Source: Wocania_A spongiicola (GTDB taxonomy: Bacteria > Bacteroidota > Bacteroidia > Flavobacteriales > Flavobacteriaceae). Taken from it: a stretch of DNA of 64,000 bases. Where the stretch lies: the NCBI RefSeq assembly GCF_023502325.1, contig NZ_JAMFLZ010000004.1, positions 496,001-560,000 on the forward strand. Direction: 5' to 3'. Position numbers and translations under genes: made by a program. Below are positions 35,108-44,288 of this stretch, one piece after another. The notes under the pieces were generated by a model. It saw only the letters and a list, made by a program, of their open reading frames with translations. It was not told the DNA's origin and did not search any database. Each line of letters starts with the position of its first letter. The stretch's first letter is position 1.

Positions 35108-35989
35108 ATGAGCCATAAAGCAGGTTTTGTAAATATAATTGGAAACCCTAACGTTGGGAAATCTACCTTAATGAATGCGTTTATAGGAGAGAAACTTTCC
35201 ATTATTACATCTAAGGCACAAACGACACGCCATAGGATTTTAGGAATTGTTAATGGAGATGATTTCCAGGTTTTGTTTAGCGATACCCCAGGTATTATAA
35301 AGCCAGCCTATGAGTTGCAAGAATCTATGATGGGGTTTGTAAAGTCTGCTTTTGAAGATGCTGATATTCTACTTTATATGGTAGAAATTGGAGAGCAAGC
35401 ATTGAAGGATGAGGCTTTTTTTAATAAAATTACAAGTTCTAAAATACCTGTATTATTACTTTTAAATAAGATTGATAAGTCTGATCAAGAGCAATTAGAA
35501 ACTCAAGTGCAACTTTGGGCAGAAAAAGTGCCCAATGCAGAAATAATTCCTATTTCAGCTTTAGAAGGTTTTCAGGTAAAAGCAGTTTTTGATAGAATTA
35601 TTGAGCTATTGCCAGAATCTCCCGCATTTTATCCAAAAGATCAATTAACAGATAAGCCTGAACGTTTTTTTATTAATGAAACCATTCGAGAAAAAATACT
35701 ACTTCATTATAAAAAGGAAATCCCATATGCTGTTGAAATAGAAACCGAAGAGTTTTTTGAAGAAGAAAAAATTATTAGAATTCGATCGGTTATTATGGTT
35801 GAGCGTGAAACTCAAAAAGGTATTATTATTGGTCATAAAGGATCTGCTTTAAAACGTGTTGGTGTGGAAGCTAGAAAAGATTTAGAGAAGTTTTTTGGTA
35901 AGCAAATTCATTTAGAATTGTATGTAAAAGTGAATAAAAATTGGCGTAGTAACCAAAATCAATTAAAACGTTTTGGTTATAATAATTAG
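35108..35989 (+). CDS. era: GTPase Era
   Basis: A 293-residue essential GTPase that binds 16S rRNA and helps assemble the 30S subunit. The G domain shows G1 GNPNVGKST (12-20), the TTRH switch, G3 DTPG, and G4 NKID; a KH domain follows with IRSVIMVERETQKGIIIGHKGSALK. Full length. A TAACTTTG box at 35078-35085 is a likely -7 promoter element, with a poor -33. The gene is convergent with the hypothetical membrane protein. Confidence 0.95.
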   Translation: MSHKAGFVNIIGNPNVGKSTLMNAFIGEKLSIITSKAQTTRHRILGIVNGDDFQVLFSDTPGIIKPAYELQESMMGFVKSAFEDADILLYMVEIGEQALKDEAFFNKITSSKIPVLLLLNKIDKSDQEQLETQVQLWAEKVPNAEIIPISALEGFQVKAVFDRIIELLPESPAFYPKDQLTDKPERFFINETIREKILLHYKKEIPYAVEIETEEFFEEEKIIRIRSVIMVERETQKGIIIGHKGSALKRVGVEARKDLEKFFGKQIHLELYVKVNKNWRSNQNQLKRFGYNN

Positions 35990-35995
35990 AGCTAG

Positions 35996-36505
35996 TTATA
36001 AAGTAATACCATTTTGATTTAAAACTTTATTCATAAAGTCATGCAAATAATGCATTTCATTTTTACTTGATGCCTTACCAATAGTACCAGCAAAGTATAG
36101 TACAAACCAAATAATTATCATTAAAAACATAAAGCTTAACTGTATAGCATATTCCTTTTCTAAGGACCAATTAGTATAAGCCCAAATACTAAATGCAATA
36201 AAGAGTCCTACTACTATAAAATGAAAAAACATAAACATAGTCCAAACTGTGGGGTTTGGACCAAATAAACCATGAAGCGTACTAGTATTGGTGCCAGATT
36301 CGTTTATTTCTAAATGTAATTGTGGCGACCAAAAGGTTTGTTTTTCTTTAGGGAATTTAATAAACACATGGTCATCTATTCTGTTTACTACAAATTCACC
36401 TTGAGCTTTTTTAGTAGCATCAAAAGCTTTTAGTAGTGTTTCGTTATTTTCATTTAATTCTACCTTAAAACGCGGACGTAAAACAATATCATTAGTAGTT
36501 GGCAT
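35996..36505 (-). CDS. Hypothetical membrane protein between era and der
   Basis: A 169-residue protein. The N-terminal half is soluble (residues 1-90, FKVELNENNETLLKAFD ... VFIKFPKEKQTFWSPQLHLEI). Two membrane helices follow at about 91-115 and 122-145, then a polar tail. I do not recognise the family. The position between two ribosome-assembly GTPase genes has led to GTP-binding annotations of such proteins elsewhere, but no G motif is visible, so a GTPase role is not supported. Confidence 0.7.
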   Translation of the reverse strand: MPTTNDIVLRPRFKVELNENNETLLKAFDATKKAQGEFVVNRIDDHVFIKFPKEKQTFWSPQLHLEINESGTNTSTLHGLFGPNPTVWTMFMFFHFIVVGLFIAFSIWAYTNWSLEKEYAIQLSFMFLMIIIWFVLYFAGTIGKASSKNEMHYLHDFMNKVLNQNGITL

Positions 36506-36670
36506 ACATTATTTTTTAGCTTTAGAAAAGTAACATTTTTTCTTCAAATTATAAATAGTTTTAATCTTTACTTAAAAAGAGTGATGCATTGGGTATATTT
36601 CCTATTTTTGCAAAATATTTCAGAAGAAATATAAATAAATCAGTTTTAGGCTGTTACATAATAAAAGAGT

Positions 36671-37975
36671 ATGAGTAATATAGTAGCTATAGTAGGTCGC
36701 CCCAATGTAGGCAAATCAACGTTCTTTAATCGTTTAATTCAGCGAAGAGAAGCTATTGTTGATGCTGTAAGTGGTGTAACTAGAGATCGTCATTATGGAA
36801 AAAGTGATTGGAATGGTAAAGAGTTTTCTCTTATTGATACTGGGGGTTATGTGTTAGGTAGCGATGATGTTTTTGAAGCTGAAATTGATAAACAAGTAGA
36901 ATTAGCTATAGATGAGGCTGATGCCATTATTTTTATGGTTGATGTCGAATCTGGTGTTACCGGAATGGATGAAGATGTTGCTAAATTACTTCGTAAAGTA
37001 AATAAACCTGTTTTTTTAGTTATAAATAAAGTTGATAATGGTAAACGTGCAGAAGATGCTGTTGAGTTCTATTCGTTAGGTTTGGGGGAGTATTATACCA
37101 TTGCAAGTATTAATGGTAGTGGTACAGGTGAGCTTTTAGATGCTTTAGTTGAGGCATTACCAGAAAAAGAAGAAGTAGAAGAAGAAACTCTACCTCGATT
37201 TGCAGTTGTTGGTCGCCCAAATGCAGGTAAATCATCATTTATAAATGCATTAATTGGAGAAGATAGGTATATAGTTACTGATATTGCAGGAACTACAAGA
37301 GATTCTATTGATACTAAATATAATCGTTTTGGCTTTGAATTTAATTTGGTTGATACTGCTGGTATACGTCGTAAATCTAAAGTAAAAGAAGACTTAGAAT
37401 TTTACTCAGTAATGCGAAGTGTAAGGGCTATTGAGCATTCGGATGTTTGCTTATTAGTTTTAGACGCTACAAGAGGTTTTGATGGGCAAGTACAAAATAT
37501 TTTTTGGTTAGCAGAGCGTAATAGAAAAGGCATTGTAGTTTTAGTGAATAAATGGGATTTGGTTGAAAAAGACCATAAATCTATGAAAGATTTCGAAAAA
37601 ACTATTAGAAAGCAAATGGAACCTTTTACTGACGTGCCTATTGTTTTTATTTCGGCACTTACCAAACAGCGTATTTTTAAAGCTATAGAGACTGCAGTTG
37701 AGGTTTATAAAAATAGAACTAAAAAGATTAAAACAAGTCAGCTTAATGATGTGTTGCTGCCTATTATAGAGAACTATCCGCCACCGGCATATAAAGCGAA
37801 ATTTGTAAAGATTAAATATATTATGCAATTGCCTACACCACAACCTCAATTTGCATTTTTCTGTAACCTTCCGCAGTATGTAAAAGATGCCTATAAGCGT
37901 TTTTTAGAAAATAAACTTCGTGAGCATTTTGACTTTAATGGCGTACCAATTAGTGTTTATATGCGAAAAAAGTAA
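36671..37975 (+). CDS. der: GTPase Der (EngA)
   Basis: A 434-residue double GTPase. Domain 1: GRPNVGKST (8-16), DTGG, NKVD. Domain 2: GRPNAGKSS near residue 180, DTAG, NKWD. A C-terminal KH-like domain includes YPPPAYKAKFVKIKYIMQ. Der acts in 50S subunit maturation. Full length. A hairpin terminator follows at 38000. Confidence 0.96.
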   Translation: MSNIVAIVGRPNVGKSTFFNRLIQRREAIVDAVSGVTRDRHYGKSDWNGKEFSLIDTGGYVLGSDDVFEAEIDKQVELAIDEADAIIFMVDVESGVTGMDEDVAKLLRKVNKPVFLVINKVDNGKRAEDAVEFYSLGLGEYYTIASINGSGTGELLDALVEALPEKEEVEEETLPRFAVVGRPNAGKSSFINALIGEDRYIVTDIAGTTRDSIDTKYNRFGFEFNLVDTAGIRRKSKVKEDLEFYSVMRSVRAIEHSDVCLLVLDATRGFDGQVQNIFWLAERNRKGIVVLVNKWDLVEKDHKSMKDFEKTIRKQMEPFTDVPIVFISALTKQRIFKAIETAVEVYKNRTKKIKTSQLNDVLLPIIENYPPPAYKAKFVKIKYIMQLPTPQPQFAFFCNLPQYVKDAYKRFLENKLREHFDFNGVPISVYMRKK

Positions 37976-37999
37976 ATTAGGCTTAAATAGTATTAAAAA

Positions 38000-38028
38000 G
38001 CATTGAATATATATTTGATGCTTTTTTT
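38000..38028 (+). terminator. Rho-independent terminator after der
   Basis: An 8-bp stem GCATTGAA with TTTGATGC (two G-T pairs), a 6-base loop and seven T, preceded by AAAAA. It lies just before the end of the convergent TPM gene. Confidence 0.7.
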
Positions 38029-38032
38029 GTTG

Positions 38033-38851
38033 TTACCAACCTCCAGAGGCACCGCCACCACTAAAACCACCACCGCCGAAGCCGCCACCAAAACCACCGC
38101 CACTACTGCTTCCACCTGAAGACCAACCACCGCCAAAGCCGCCAGAACTTCGCCTGTAGCTTCCGCGTCCAGAGTTGCTTAAAATAATGGCTTCAAGAAT
38201 ATCAATGCCGTCAGATCTATTACCTCTGTTGCCACCATTACCTCCATTCCTTCTGTTTTTAGAAATAGAAATAAGAATAATAATAAATATAAAAAGTAAA
38301 ATAAAAATAAATCCAATTGGAAATTCATTATTTGATGATTTTCGAGTACCTTGATATTCGCCATTTAAAACTTCAAAAATAGATTCTATACCTTTATTTA
38401 AACCTCCGTAATAATCATTTTGTTTAAAAAAAGGTATTATATCGCGTTCAATAATACGTTTAGATAATGCATCTGTTAAAAGGTATTCAATTCCTTCACC
38501 TGTATTTATCCCTATCCGCCTATCATCCTTAGCAAGAATTATTAAAATACCATTATCTTCTTTGGCTTGACCAATTCCCCATTTCTCACCCCATTGAGCA
38601 CCTAAATAATTAATGTTTTCACCTTTAGTAGAGCTTATTACTGTTAGAACAATTTGAGTAGATGTAGTATCAGAATATTTAATAAGCTTTTGCTCTAAAT
38701 TATTTTTTTGCGAAGCAGAAAGCAAATTTATATAATCGTAAACACTTGTTTGAAGCTTTGGTTTATCTGGAATCTCAAATTGAGCGAATCCTACTTGGTT
38801 TAAACCAAAACTTAAAAGAATAAATAAAATAATATGTTTGCGCTTCAGCAT
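38033..38851 (-). CDS. TPM-domain (YgcG-like) exported membrane protein
   Basis: A 272-residue protein. It has a signal peptide (FILLSFGLNQVGFAQ), a TPM domain at about 35-170 (YDYINLLSASQKNNLEQKLIKYSDTTSTQIVLTVI), one membrane helix near 175-195, and a C-terminal tail from about 215 made almost wholly of Gly and Ser with a few Trp/Phe. The TPM domain faces the periplasm. It is the third gene of the LemA-TPM-TPM set, a grouping common in Bacteroidota; the role is unknown, perhaps envelope maintenance. The stop of the upstream gene overlaps its start. Confidence 0.88.
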   Translation of the reverse strand: MLKRKHIILFILLSFGLNQVGFAQFEIPDKPKLQTSVYDYINLLSASQKNNLEQKLIKYSDTTSTQIVLTVISSTKGENINYLGAQWGEKWGIGQAKEDNGILIILAKDDRRIGINTGEGIEYLLTDALSKRIIERDIIPFFKQNDYYGGLNKGIESIFEVLNGEYQGTRKSSNNEFPIGFIFILLFIFIIILISISKNRRNGGNGGNRGNRSDGIDILEAIILSNSGRGSYRRSSGGFGGGWSSGGSSSGGGFGGGFGGGGFSGGGASGGW

Positions 38852-39288
38852 TAGCCTTTAGATATGTCGTTTGAAAGTTCGTTAGTATCTAAATTTGAAT
38901 AAGGGAAATATGTTTTGAGTTGCTTTCCAGATTTTTGAATGCCTTCAACAAGCCCTTGTTTAAAATTCCCAGATTTAAAATGCGATTGCATAATATCTTT
39001 TGTGCTGTCCCAAAAATTATTTGGTACAACTTTGTTTATACCTGTATCACCATATATAACAAAGTTTTTGTCTTCTATAGCAACATAGATTAATACGGCA
39101 TTTTGAAGTTTGGTGTTATCCATTTTTAAGGTATGAAAAACCTCTAAAGCCCGATTTGTTGCGTCGCCATTTGAGGTTTTTTCAATATGAACTTTTATTT
39201 CACCAGAAGTATTTAATTCTGCTAACCTAATGGCTTCAACAATATCGCGTTCTTCACCAGCTGATAGAAAAGCTTCAATTTTAGACAT
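38851..39288 (-). CDS. TPM-domain protein, second of the pair
   Basis: A 145-residue protein consisting mainly of one TPM domain (IVEAIRLAELNTSGEIKVHIEK ... NAVLIYVAIEDKNFVIYGDTGI) without a signal peptide. It shares a base with both neighbours (38851 and 39288), showing a tightly coupled operon with LemA and the longer TPM protein. Function unknown. Confidence 0.85.
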   Translation of the reverse strand: MSKIEAFLSAGEERDIVEAIRLAELNTSGEIKVHIEKTSNGDATNRALEVFHTLKMDNTKLQNAVLIYVAIEDKNFVIYGDTGINKVVPNNFWDSTKDIMQSHFKSGNFKQGLVEGIQKSGKQLKTYFPYSNLDTNELSNDISKG

Positions 39289-39875
39289 TAAAACTCAACT
39301 TTAGGAGCATTTTCACTTCCTGGTGCACTTTTAAATCTTGCCATTTCTTCAAAACCAAATAAACTAGCTAATAACTTTCCAGGAAATTTGGTAGTGTATT
39401 TATCATAAATATTTACAGCATCATTATAACGGTCTCTTGTTACGTTAATTCTGTTCTCAGTACCTTCAAGTTGAGATTGTAATTCTAAAAAGCTTTGATC
39501 TGCTTTTAACTCGGGATAACGTTCGACAGTTACTAGCAATTTAGATAAAGCCCCAGTTAACCCTTGCTGTGCTTGTTGAAACTGAGCCATTTTTTCAGGA
39601 GTTAAATTGCCAGCGTCAATAGTTGTTTTTGTGGCTTCGCTTCGCGCTTTAATAACGCCTTCTAATGTTTCTTTTTCATGTGCAGCATAGCCTTTAACAG
39701 TAGCAACAAGATTTGGAATTAAATCTGCACGACGTTGGTAAGCACTTTCTACTTTAGACCATTCAGTTTTTGCATCAGCTTCATACTCTACAGCAGTGTT
39801 ATTAAATCCTTTTCCCCAAGAATACAAACCAATAACAAGTATTCCTATTACAATCCATGGTAAAAATTTCTTCAT
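39288..39875 (-). CDS. LemA family protein
   Basis: A 195-residue protein. An N-terminal membrane anchor (FLPWIVIGILVIGLYSW) is followed by a long helical domain with the LemA pattern (VESAYQRRADLIPNLVATVKGYAAHEKETLEGVIKAR ... LKADQSFLELQSQLEGTENRI ... FPGKLLASLFGFEE). LemA proteins sit in the cytoplasmic membrane with the helical domain outside; the role is unclear. First gene of the trio. Confidence 0.92.
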   Translation of the reverse strand: MKKFLPWIVIGILVIGLYSWGKGFNNTAVEYEADAKTEWSKVESAYQRRADLIPNLVATVKGYAAHEKETLEGVIKARSEATKTTIDAGNLTPEKMAQFQQAQQGLTGALSKLLVTVERYPELKADQSFLELQSQLEGTENRINVTRDRYNDAVNIYDKYTTKFPGKLLASLFGFEEMARFKSAPGSENAPKVEF

Positions 39876-39973
39876 AATAAATTTAAATTAATATAATTTG
39901 TTATTTGTGAGACACTTAATTTTTAAAAAAGTTACATGATTAAGGATGTCTTTTTTTATAAAGCGTTAAAATG

Positions 39974-40303
39974 TTAAAGATGTTCTTTAATTTTTTTAAG
40001 CTGATTTTTTACATCCTCTAGCTTGCTAATAATTTCGAAATTATTTAAAGTTTCTTTTTTGCCTTCTTTTAAATGAATTTTAGCGCCATCTAAAGTAAAA
40101 CCTCGTTCTTTTACAAGATGATAAATAAGCTTTAAGTTTTTAATGTCTTCTGGAGTAAACTTACGGTTGCCTTTCGCATTTTTTTTTGGCTTTAATGCAT
40201 CAAATTCCTTTTCCCAAAAACGAATTAATGAAGTGTTTACATGAAACGCTTTAGCAACTTCGCCAATGCCGTAATATCTTTTTTCTGGTAAATCTATATG
40301 CAT
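39974..40303 (-). CDS. MerR-family transcriptional regulator
   Basis: A 109-residue protein with a MerR-type winged helix at 10-80 (YYGIGEVAKAFHVNTSLIRFWEKEF ... GNRKFTPEDIKNLKLIYHLVKERGFTLDGAKIHL) and a short C-terminal coiled coil (about 88-108) for dimerisation. There is no metal- or drug-binding domain. It shares one base with the end of the M23 peptidase gene upstream, so the two are co-transcribed; this pair recurs in flavobacteria. Confidence 0.85.
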   Translation of the reverse strand: MHIDLPEKRYYGIGEVAKAFHVNTSLIRFWEKEFDALKPKKNAKGNRKFTPEDIKNLKLIYHLVKERGFTLDGAKIHLKEGKKETLNNFEIISKLEDVKNQLKKIKEHL

Positions 40304-41274
40304 TAATCTAAAGATTGATTTTCTAACGATGCGTGCTCTAATAATTTGCTAAATTCTTCGGCAGTTAAACTTCCATAGTAAAAGTTTATAGGGTTAATAC
40401 GTGTACCATCCTTAAATATTTCGTAATGTAAATGTGGTGCTTCAGAACGCCCTGTACTACCAACAAAACCTATAAGATCGCCACGCTTTACTTTTTGATT
40501 CTTTTTTACTTTGTATTTATACAAATGGGCGTAAAGACTTACGTAACCAAAACCATGATCTATTCTAATATGCTTACCATATCCACTGGAACCTGCATCG
40601 GCACGCTTAACAACTCCGTCACCAGTAGCATAAATAGGTGTGCCTCTTGGTGCAGTAAAATCCATACCCCAATGCATTTTTCTAGCTTTAGTAAAAGGGT
40701 CAGATCTCATGCCATAACCAGAAGCCATACGTGTTAAATCTTCGTTACTAACAGGTTGAATTGCTGGTATAGCGGTTAAAAGCTTTTCTTTTTCTTCAGC
40801 CAAAACGGTAATTTCATCCAACGATTTTGACTGTACTACTATTTGTTTTTGTAATATATCTAAGCGTTTATTGCTTTCAATAATCAATTCAGAGTTATCA
40901 AAACCTTCTAAATTTTTATACCTATTAATACCACCAAAACCAGCTTTACGTTGCTCGTCAGGAATAGGGTTTGCTTCAAAATAAACGCGATATATATTGT
41001 TGTCTCTATCGGCTACATTTGTAAGAACAGCCTCGGCTTCATCCATTTTTTTATTCAATAACTCAAATTGCAATTGCGCATTTTGGAGCTCTCTTTTTAA
41101 AGCTTTTTCTTTAGGAGATTCTATATATAAATTAGCAATAAAAATGATAATAAATGAAAACAAAAAAGAGGCTAAAAGAAAAATAGAGATAAAAGCAAAT
41201 GTTTTTCTTTTTTTGCGTTCAATTTTTCGATAGGAAAGCGATTCAGAATCGTAATAATATTTTACCTTACTCAT
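40303..41274 (-). CDS. M23 family metallopeptidase (LytM-type), membrane anchored
   Basis: A 323-residue protein. It has one membrane helix at about 26-50, a coiled coil at about 55-90, a variable middle, and a LytM domain at about 185-305 (GYGMRSDPFTKARKMHWGMDF with the zinc His and Asp, APHLHYEI with the HxH ligand). All three zinc-binding motifs are present, so it should be an active DD- or glycyl-endopeptidase on peptidoglycan in the periplasm, rather than a degenerate EnvC-like activator. Upstream of merR in the same operon. Confidence 0.9.
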   Translation of the reverse strand: MSKVKYYYDSESLSYRKIERKKRKTFAFISIFLLASFLFSFIIIFIANLYIESPKEKALKRELQNAQLQFELLNKKMDEAEAVLTNVADRDNNIYRVYFEANPIPDEQRKAGFGGINRYKNLEGFDNSELIIESNKRLDILQKQIVVQSKSLDEITVLAEEKEKLLTAIPAIQPVSNEDLTRMASGYGMRSDPFTKARKMHWGMDFTAPRGTPIYATGDGVVKRADAGSSGYGKHIRIDHGFGYVSLYAHLYKYKVKKNQKVKRGDLIGFVGSTGRSEAPHLHYEIFKDGTRINPINFYYGSLTAEEFSKLLEHASLENQSLD

Positions 41275-41495
41275 TGTTTAAATTATACTATTTTTGCAAT
41301 TGAAAAAATCAACGTAAGTGTTGGATTTTATATGCAAACGACCAAACCTACAAAAATATTATTACTTTCATTTTGATTGTAGTTTATTTTTAGGTTTACA
41401 TACTCTACCATTTAAAATAGAAAATGGTGAGTAAATATAAAAATTGTTTTGCAATTAAAATAATTTAGCATAAACAGCATTACCAGTTATAGTAA

Positions 41496-44111
41496 ATGAA
41501 GTCACAAGATATCCGATCAAAGTTTTTAAGTTTTTTTGAAGAAAAGAAGCATAGTATTGTTCCGTCTGCACCAATGGTTTTAAAAGACGACCCTACATTA
41601 ATGTTTGTAAATTCTGGTATGGCACCTTTTAAAGAATATTTTTTAGGGAATGCTCAGCCCAAAAACGATAGAATTGCTGATAGCCAGAAATGTTTACGTG
41701 TTTCTGGAAAGCATAACGATTTAGAAGAGGTAGGTTATGACACATACCACCATACTTTGTTTGAAATGTTAGGGAATTGGAGTTTTGGCGATTATTTTAA
41801 AAAAGAGGCTATTGCTTGGGCTTGGGAATTGCTAACCGAAGTTTATGGTATTGATAAAGATATTTTATACGTTACGGTTTTTGAAGGGAGTGATGATGCT
41901 GATAAATTACCAATGGATACTGAAGCTTACGATTTTTGGAAACAACATATTGCAGAAGATCGTATTTTGAAAGGTGATAAAAAAGATAATTTTTGGGAAA
42001 TGGGAGATCAAGGACCATGTGGACCTTGTAGTGAGATTCATGTTGATATTCGTTCTGCTGAAGAGAAAGCTAAAGTTGATGGGAAGGATTTAGTAAACAA
42101 AGATCACCCTCAAGTTGTTGAAATCTGGAATTTAGTATTTATGCAATACAACCGAAAAGCTAATGGTAGCTTAGAAAATCTTCCAGATAAGCATATTGAT
42201 ACAGGTATGGGTTTCGAAAGACTTTGTATGGTTTTGCAGGGTGTACAATCAAATTATGATACAGATGTATTTACCCCAATAATTAGAGAAATTGAAATCA
42301 TTACTAATAAAAAATATGGTAAAAACGAAAAGTCTGATATAGCAATACGAGTAATCTCTGATCATGTACGAGCTGTTGCTTTTTCAATAGCCGATGGGCA
42401 ATTACCTAGTAATACTGGTGCGGGTTATGTAATTCGTAGAATTTTGCGTCGTGCGGTACGTTATGGTTTTACATTTTTAGATAAAAAAGAACCCTTTATT
42501 TATAGATTAGTTGATGTTTTGAGTAAAAGAATGGGAGCAGCTTTTCCAGAATTAAAAGCTCAAAAACACCTTATTGAAAATGTTATAAAAGAGGAAGAAC
42601 AGTCTTTTTTAAGAACTTTAGATCAAGGTTTAGTGTTGTTAAACCGAATTGTTGATGAAACTAATGGTGATACCGTTTCTGGTGAAAAAGCATTTGAGTT
42701 ATATGATACTTATGGCTTTCCTATAGATTTAACAGCATTAATTCTTTCTGAAAAAAGCTTAAAATTAGATGAGAAAGGTTTTGATGAAGAGCTTCAGAAA
42801 CAGAAAAGACGTTCGCGAGCTGCTAGTGAAATGTCTACAGATGATTGGACGATTTTAGTTGATGATATAGACGAAGAATTTGTAGGCTACGATACATTAA
42901 AAGCTAATGTTAAACTAACGCGATATAGAAAAGTTACTTCTAAGAAAGATGGCGATATGTACCAACTTGTATTTAATTTAACCCCTTTTTATCCAGAGGG
43001 AGGTGGGCAAGTTGGAGATAAAGGCTATTTGGAAGATGCACATGGCGACGTGGTTTATATTCTAGACACGAAAAAGGAAAATAATGTTATTATTCATTTC
43101 GCAAAAAACCTACCAAAACATATTGAAGAATCTTTTCAAGCAGTTGTAGACGATAAACAGCGTTATAGAACGGAATGTAATCATACAGCAACACACTTGT
43201 TACATCAAGCATTGCGAGAAGTTTTAGGAGAGCATGTAGAGCAAAAAGGTTCTGCAGTTCATTCAAAATATTTGCGATTTGATTTTTCACATTTTTCCAA
43301 ACTTACCGTTGAAGAATTACGCGATGTGGAGAATTTTGTAAATAGAAGGATTGATGGAAAATTACCGTTGATAGAAAAACGAAATATTCCTAAAGAGGAA
43401 GCTATAGCAGAAGGCGCTATGAGTTTATTTGGTGAAAAATATGGAGATACGGTTCGTGCAATCCGTTTTGGAAAATCAATTGAGCTTTGTGGCGGCACAC
43501 ATGTAAAGAATACTGCAGACATTTGGCATTTTAAAATAGTTTCAGAAGGAGCTGTAGCTGCTGGAATTCGTCGTATTGAAGCTATTACTAATGATGCTGT
43601 AAAAGATTTTTATCATGAAAATAATCGTGCTTATTTTGAAATGAGAGATTTACTTAATAATGCAAAAGAACCTGTAAAGGCATTACAAAATTTACAAAGC
43701 GAAAATGTAAACCTTAAAAAACAGATTGAAGCTTTGTTAAAAGATAAAGCTAAAAATATAAAAGGAGAACTTAGAAATGAATTAACCGAAGTTAATGGCA
43801 TTCAGTTTTTAGCTAAAAAATTAGATTTAGATGCAGCAGGCTTAAAAGATGTTGCTTTTGAATTAGGTAATCAGTTTGAAAACTTATTTTTATTATTTGC
43901 TACCGAACAAAACGGAAAAGCATTGTTGTCTTGTTATATTTCAAAAGAATTAGTGGCTAGCAAAGGTTTAAATGCCGGACAAGTAGTTAGAGAACTTGGT
44001 AAATACATCCAAGGCGGTGGAGGTGGACAACCATTTTTTGCCACTGCAGGTGGTAAAAACCCAAGTGGAATTAATGAAGCTTTAGAAAAAGCTAAAGACT
44101 ATTTGAAATAA
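41496..44111 (+). CDS. alaS: Alanyl-tRNA synthetase
   Basis: An 871-residue class II synthetase. It shows the catalytic core from MKSQDIRSKFLSFFEEKKH, motif 2/3 regions (LFEMLGNWSFGDYFKKEA, GAGYVIRRILRRAVRYG), the editing domain zinc ligands HTATHLLH and CGGTH, and a C-terminal C-Ala domain with GGGGGQPFFATAGG. Full length. The 220-base upstream region contains no other gene; a TATTTTTG box at 41289-41296 may be a -7 element but lacks a well-placed TTG. Confidence 0.97.
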   Translation: MKSQDIRSKFLSFFEEKKHSIVPSAPMVLKDDPTLMFVNSGMAPFKEYFLGNAQPKNDRIADSQKCLRVSGKHNDLEEVGYDTYHHTLFEMLGNWSFGDYFKKEAIAWAWELLTEVYGIDKDILYVTVFEGSDDADKLPMDTEAYDFWKQHIAEDRILKGDKKDNFWEMGDQGPCGPCSEIHVDIRSAEEKAKVDGKDLVNKDHPQVVEIWNLVFMQYNRKANGSLENLPDKHIDTGMGFERLCMVLQGVQSNYDTDVFTPIIREIEIITNKKYGKNEKSDIAIRVISDHVRAVAFSIADGQLPSNTGAGYVIRRILRRAVRYGFTFLDKKEPFIYRLVDVLSKRMGAAFPELKAQKHLIENVIKEEEQSFLRTLDQGLVLLNRIVDETNGDTVSGEKAFELYDTYGFPIDLTALILSEKSLKLDEKGFDEELQKQKRRSRAASEMSTDDWTILVDDIDEEFVGYDTLKANVKLTRYRKVTSKKDGDMYQLVFNLTPFYPEGGGQVGDKGYLEDAHGDVVYILDTKKENNVIIHFAKNLPKHIEESFQAVVDDKQRYRTECNHTATHLLHQALREVLGEHVEQKGSAVHSKYLRFDFSHFSKLTVEELRDVENFVNRRIDGKLPLIEKRNIPKEEAIAEGAMSLFGEKYGDTVRAIRFGKSIELCGGTHVKNTADIWHFKIVSEGAVAAGIRRIEAITNDAVKDFYHENNRAYFEMRDLLNNAKEPVKALQNLQSENVNLKKQIEALLKDKAKNIKGELRNELTEVNGIQFLAKKLDLDAAGLKDVAFELGNQFENLFLLFATEQNGKALLSCYISKELVASKGLNAGQVVRELGKYIQGGGGGQPFFATAGGKNPSGINEALEKAKDYLK

Positions 44112-44217
44112 AAGTTTATTTAATTCCTAAAATTTTGTTGAATGTTTTTATTTCACATCTGTAAAACTTTAAAAACTTGTTTTTTAATGATACATATTTG
44201 ATTTTATTCTTTTTCAT

Positions 44218-44245
44218 AATTCATAAATGTTAACTATTATGAATT
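44218..44245. repeat. 9-bp inverted repeat upstream of the GSCFA gene
   Basis: AATTCATAA and its exact complement are separated by 10 bases. There is no T tract, so it is not a terminator. It could be an operator for the gene starting at 44289, but no regulator is evident. Confidence 0.4.
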
Positions 44246-44288
44246 GTTAGTATGAAAAAGGTAGGAAATGTTACAGAGTATTAATTCT

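Noticed and set aside
40432..41233. Plus-strand frames inside the M23 peptidase gene
   Set aside because: The minus-strand gene has full zinc-binding motifs; the plus-strand frames are shadows without recognisable domains.
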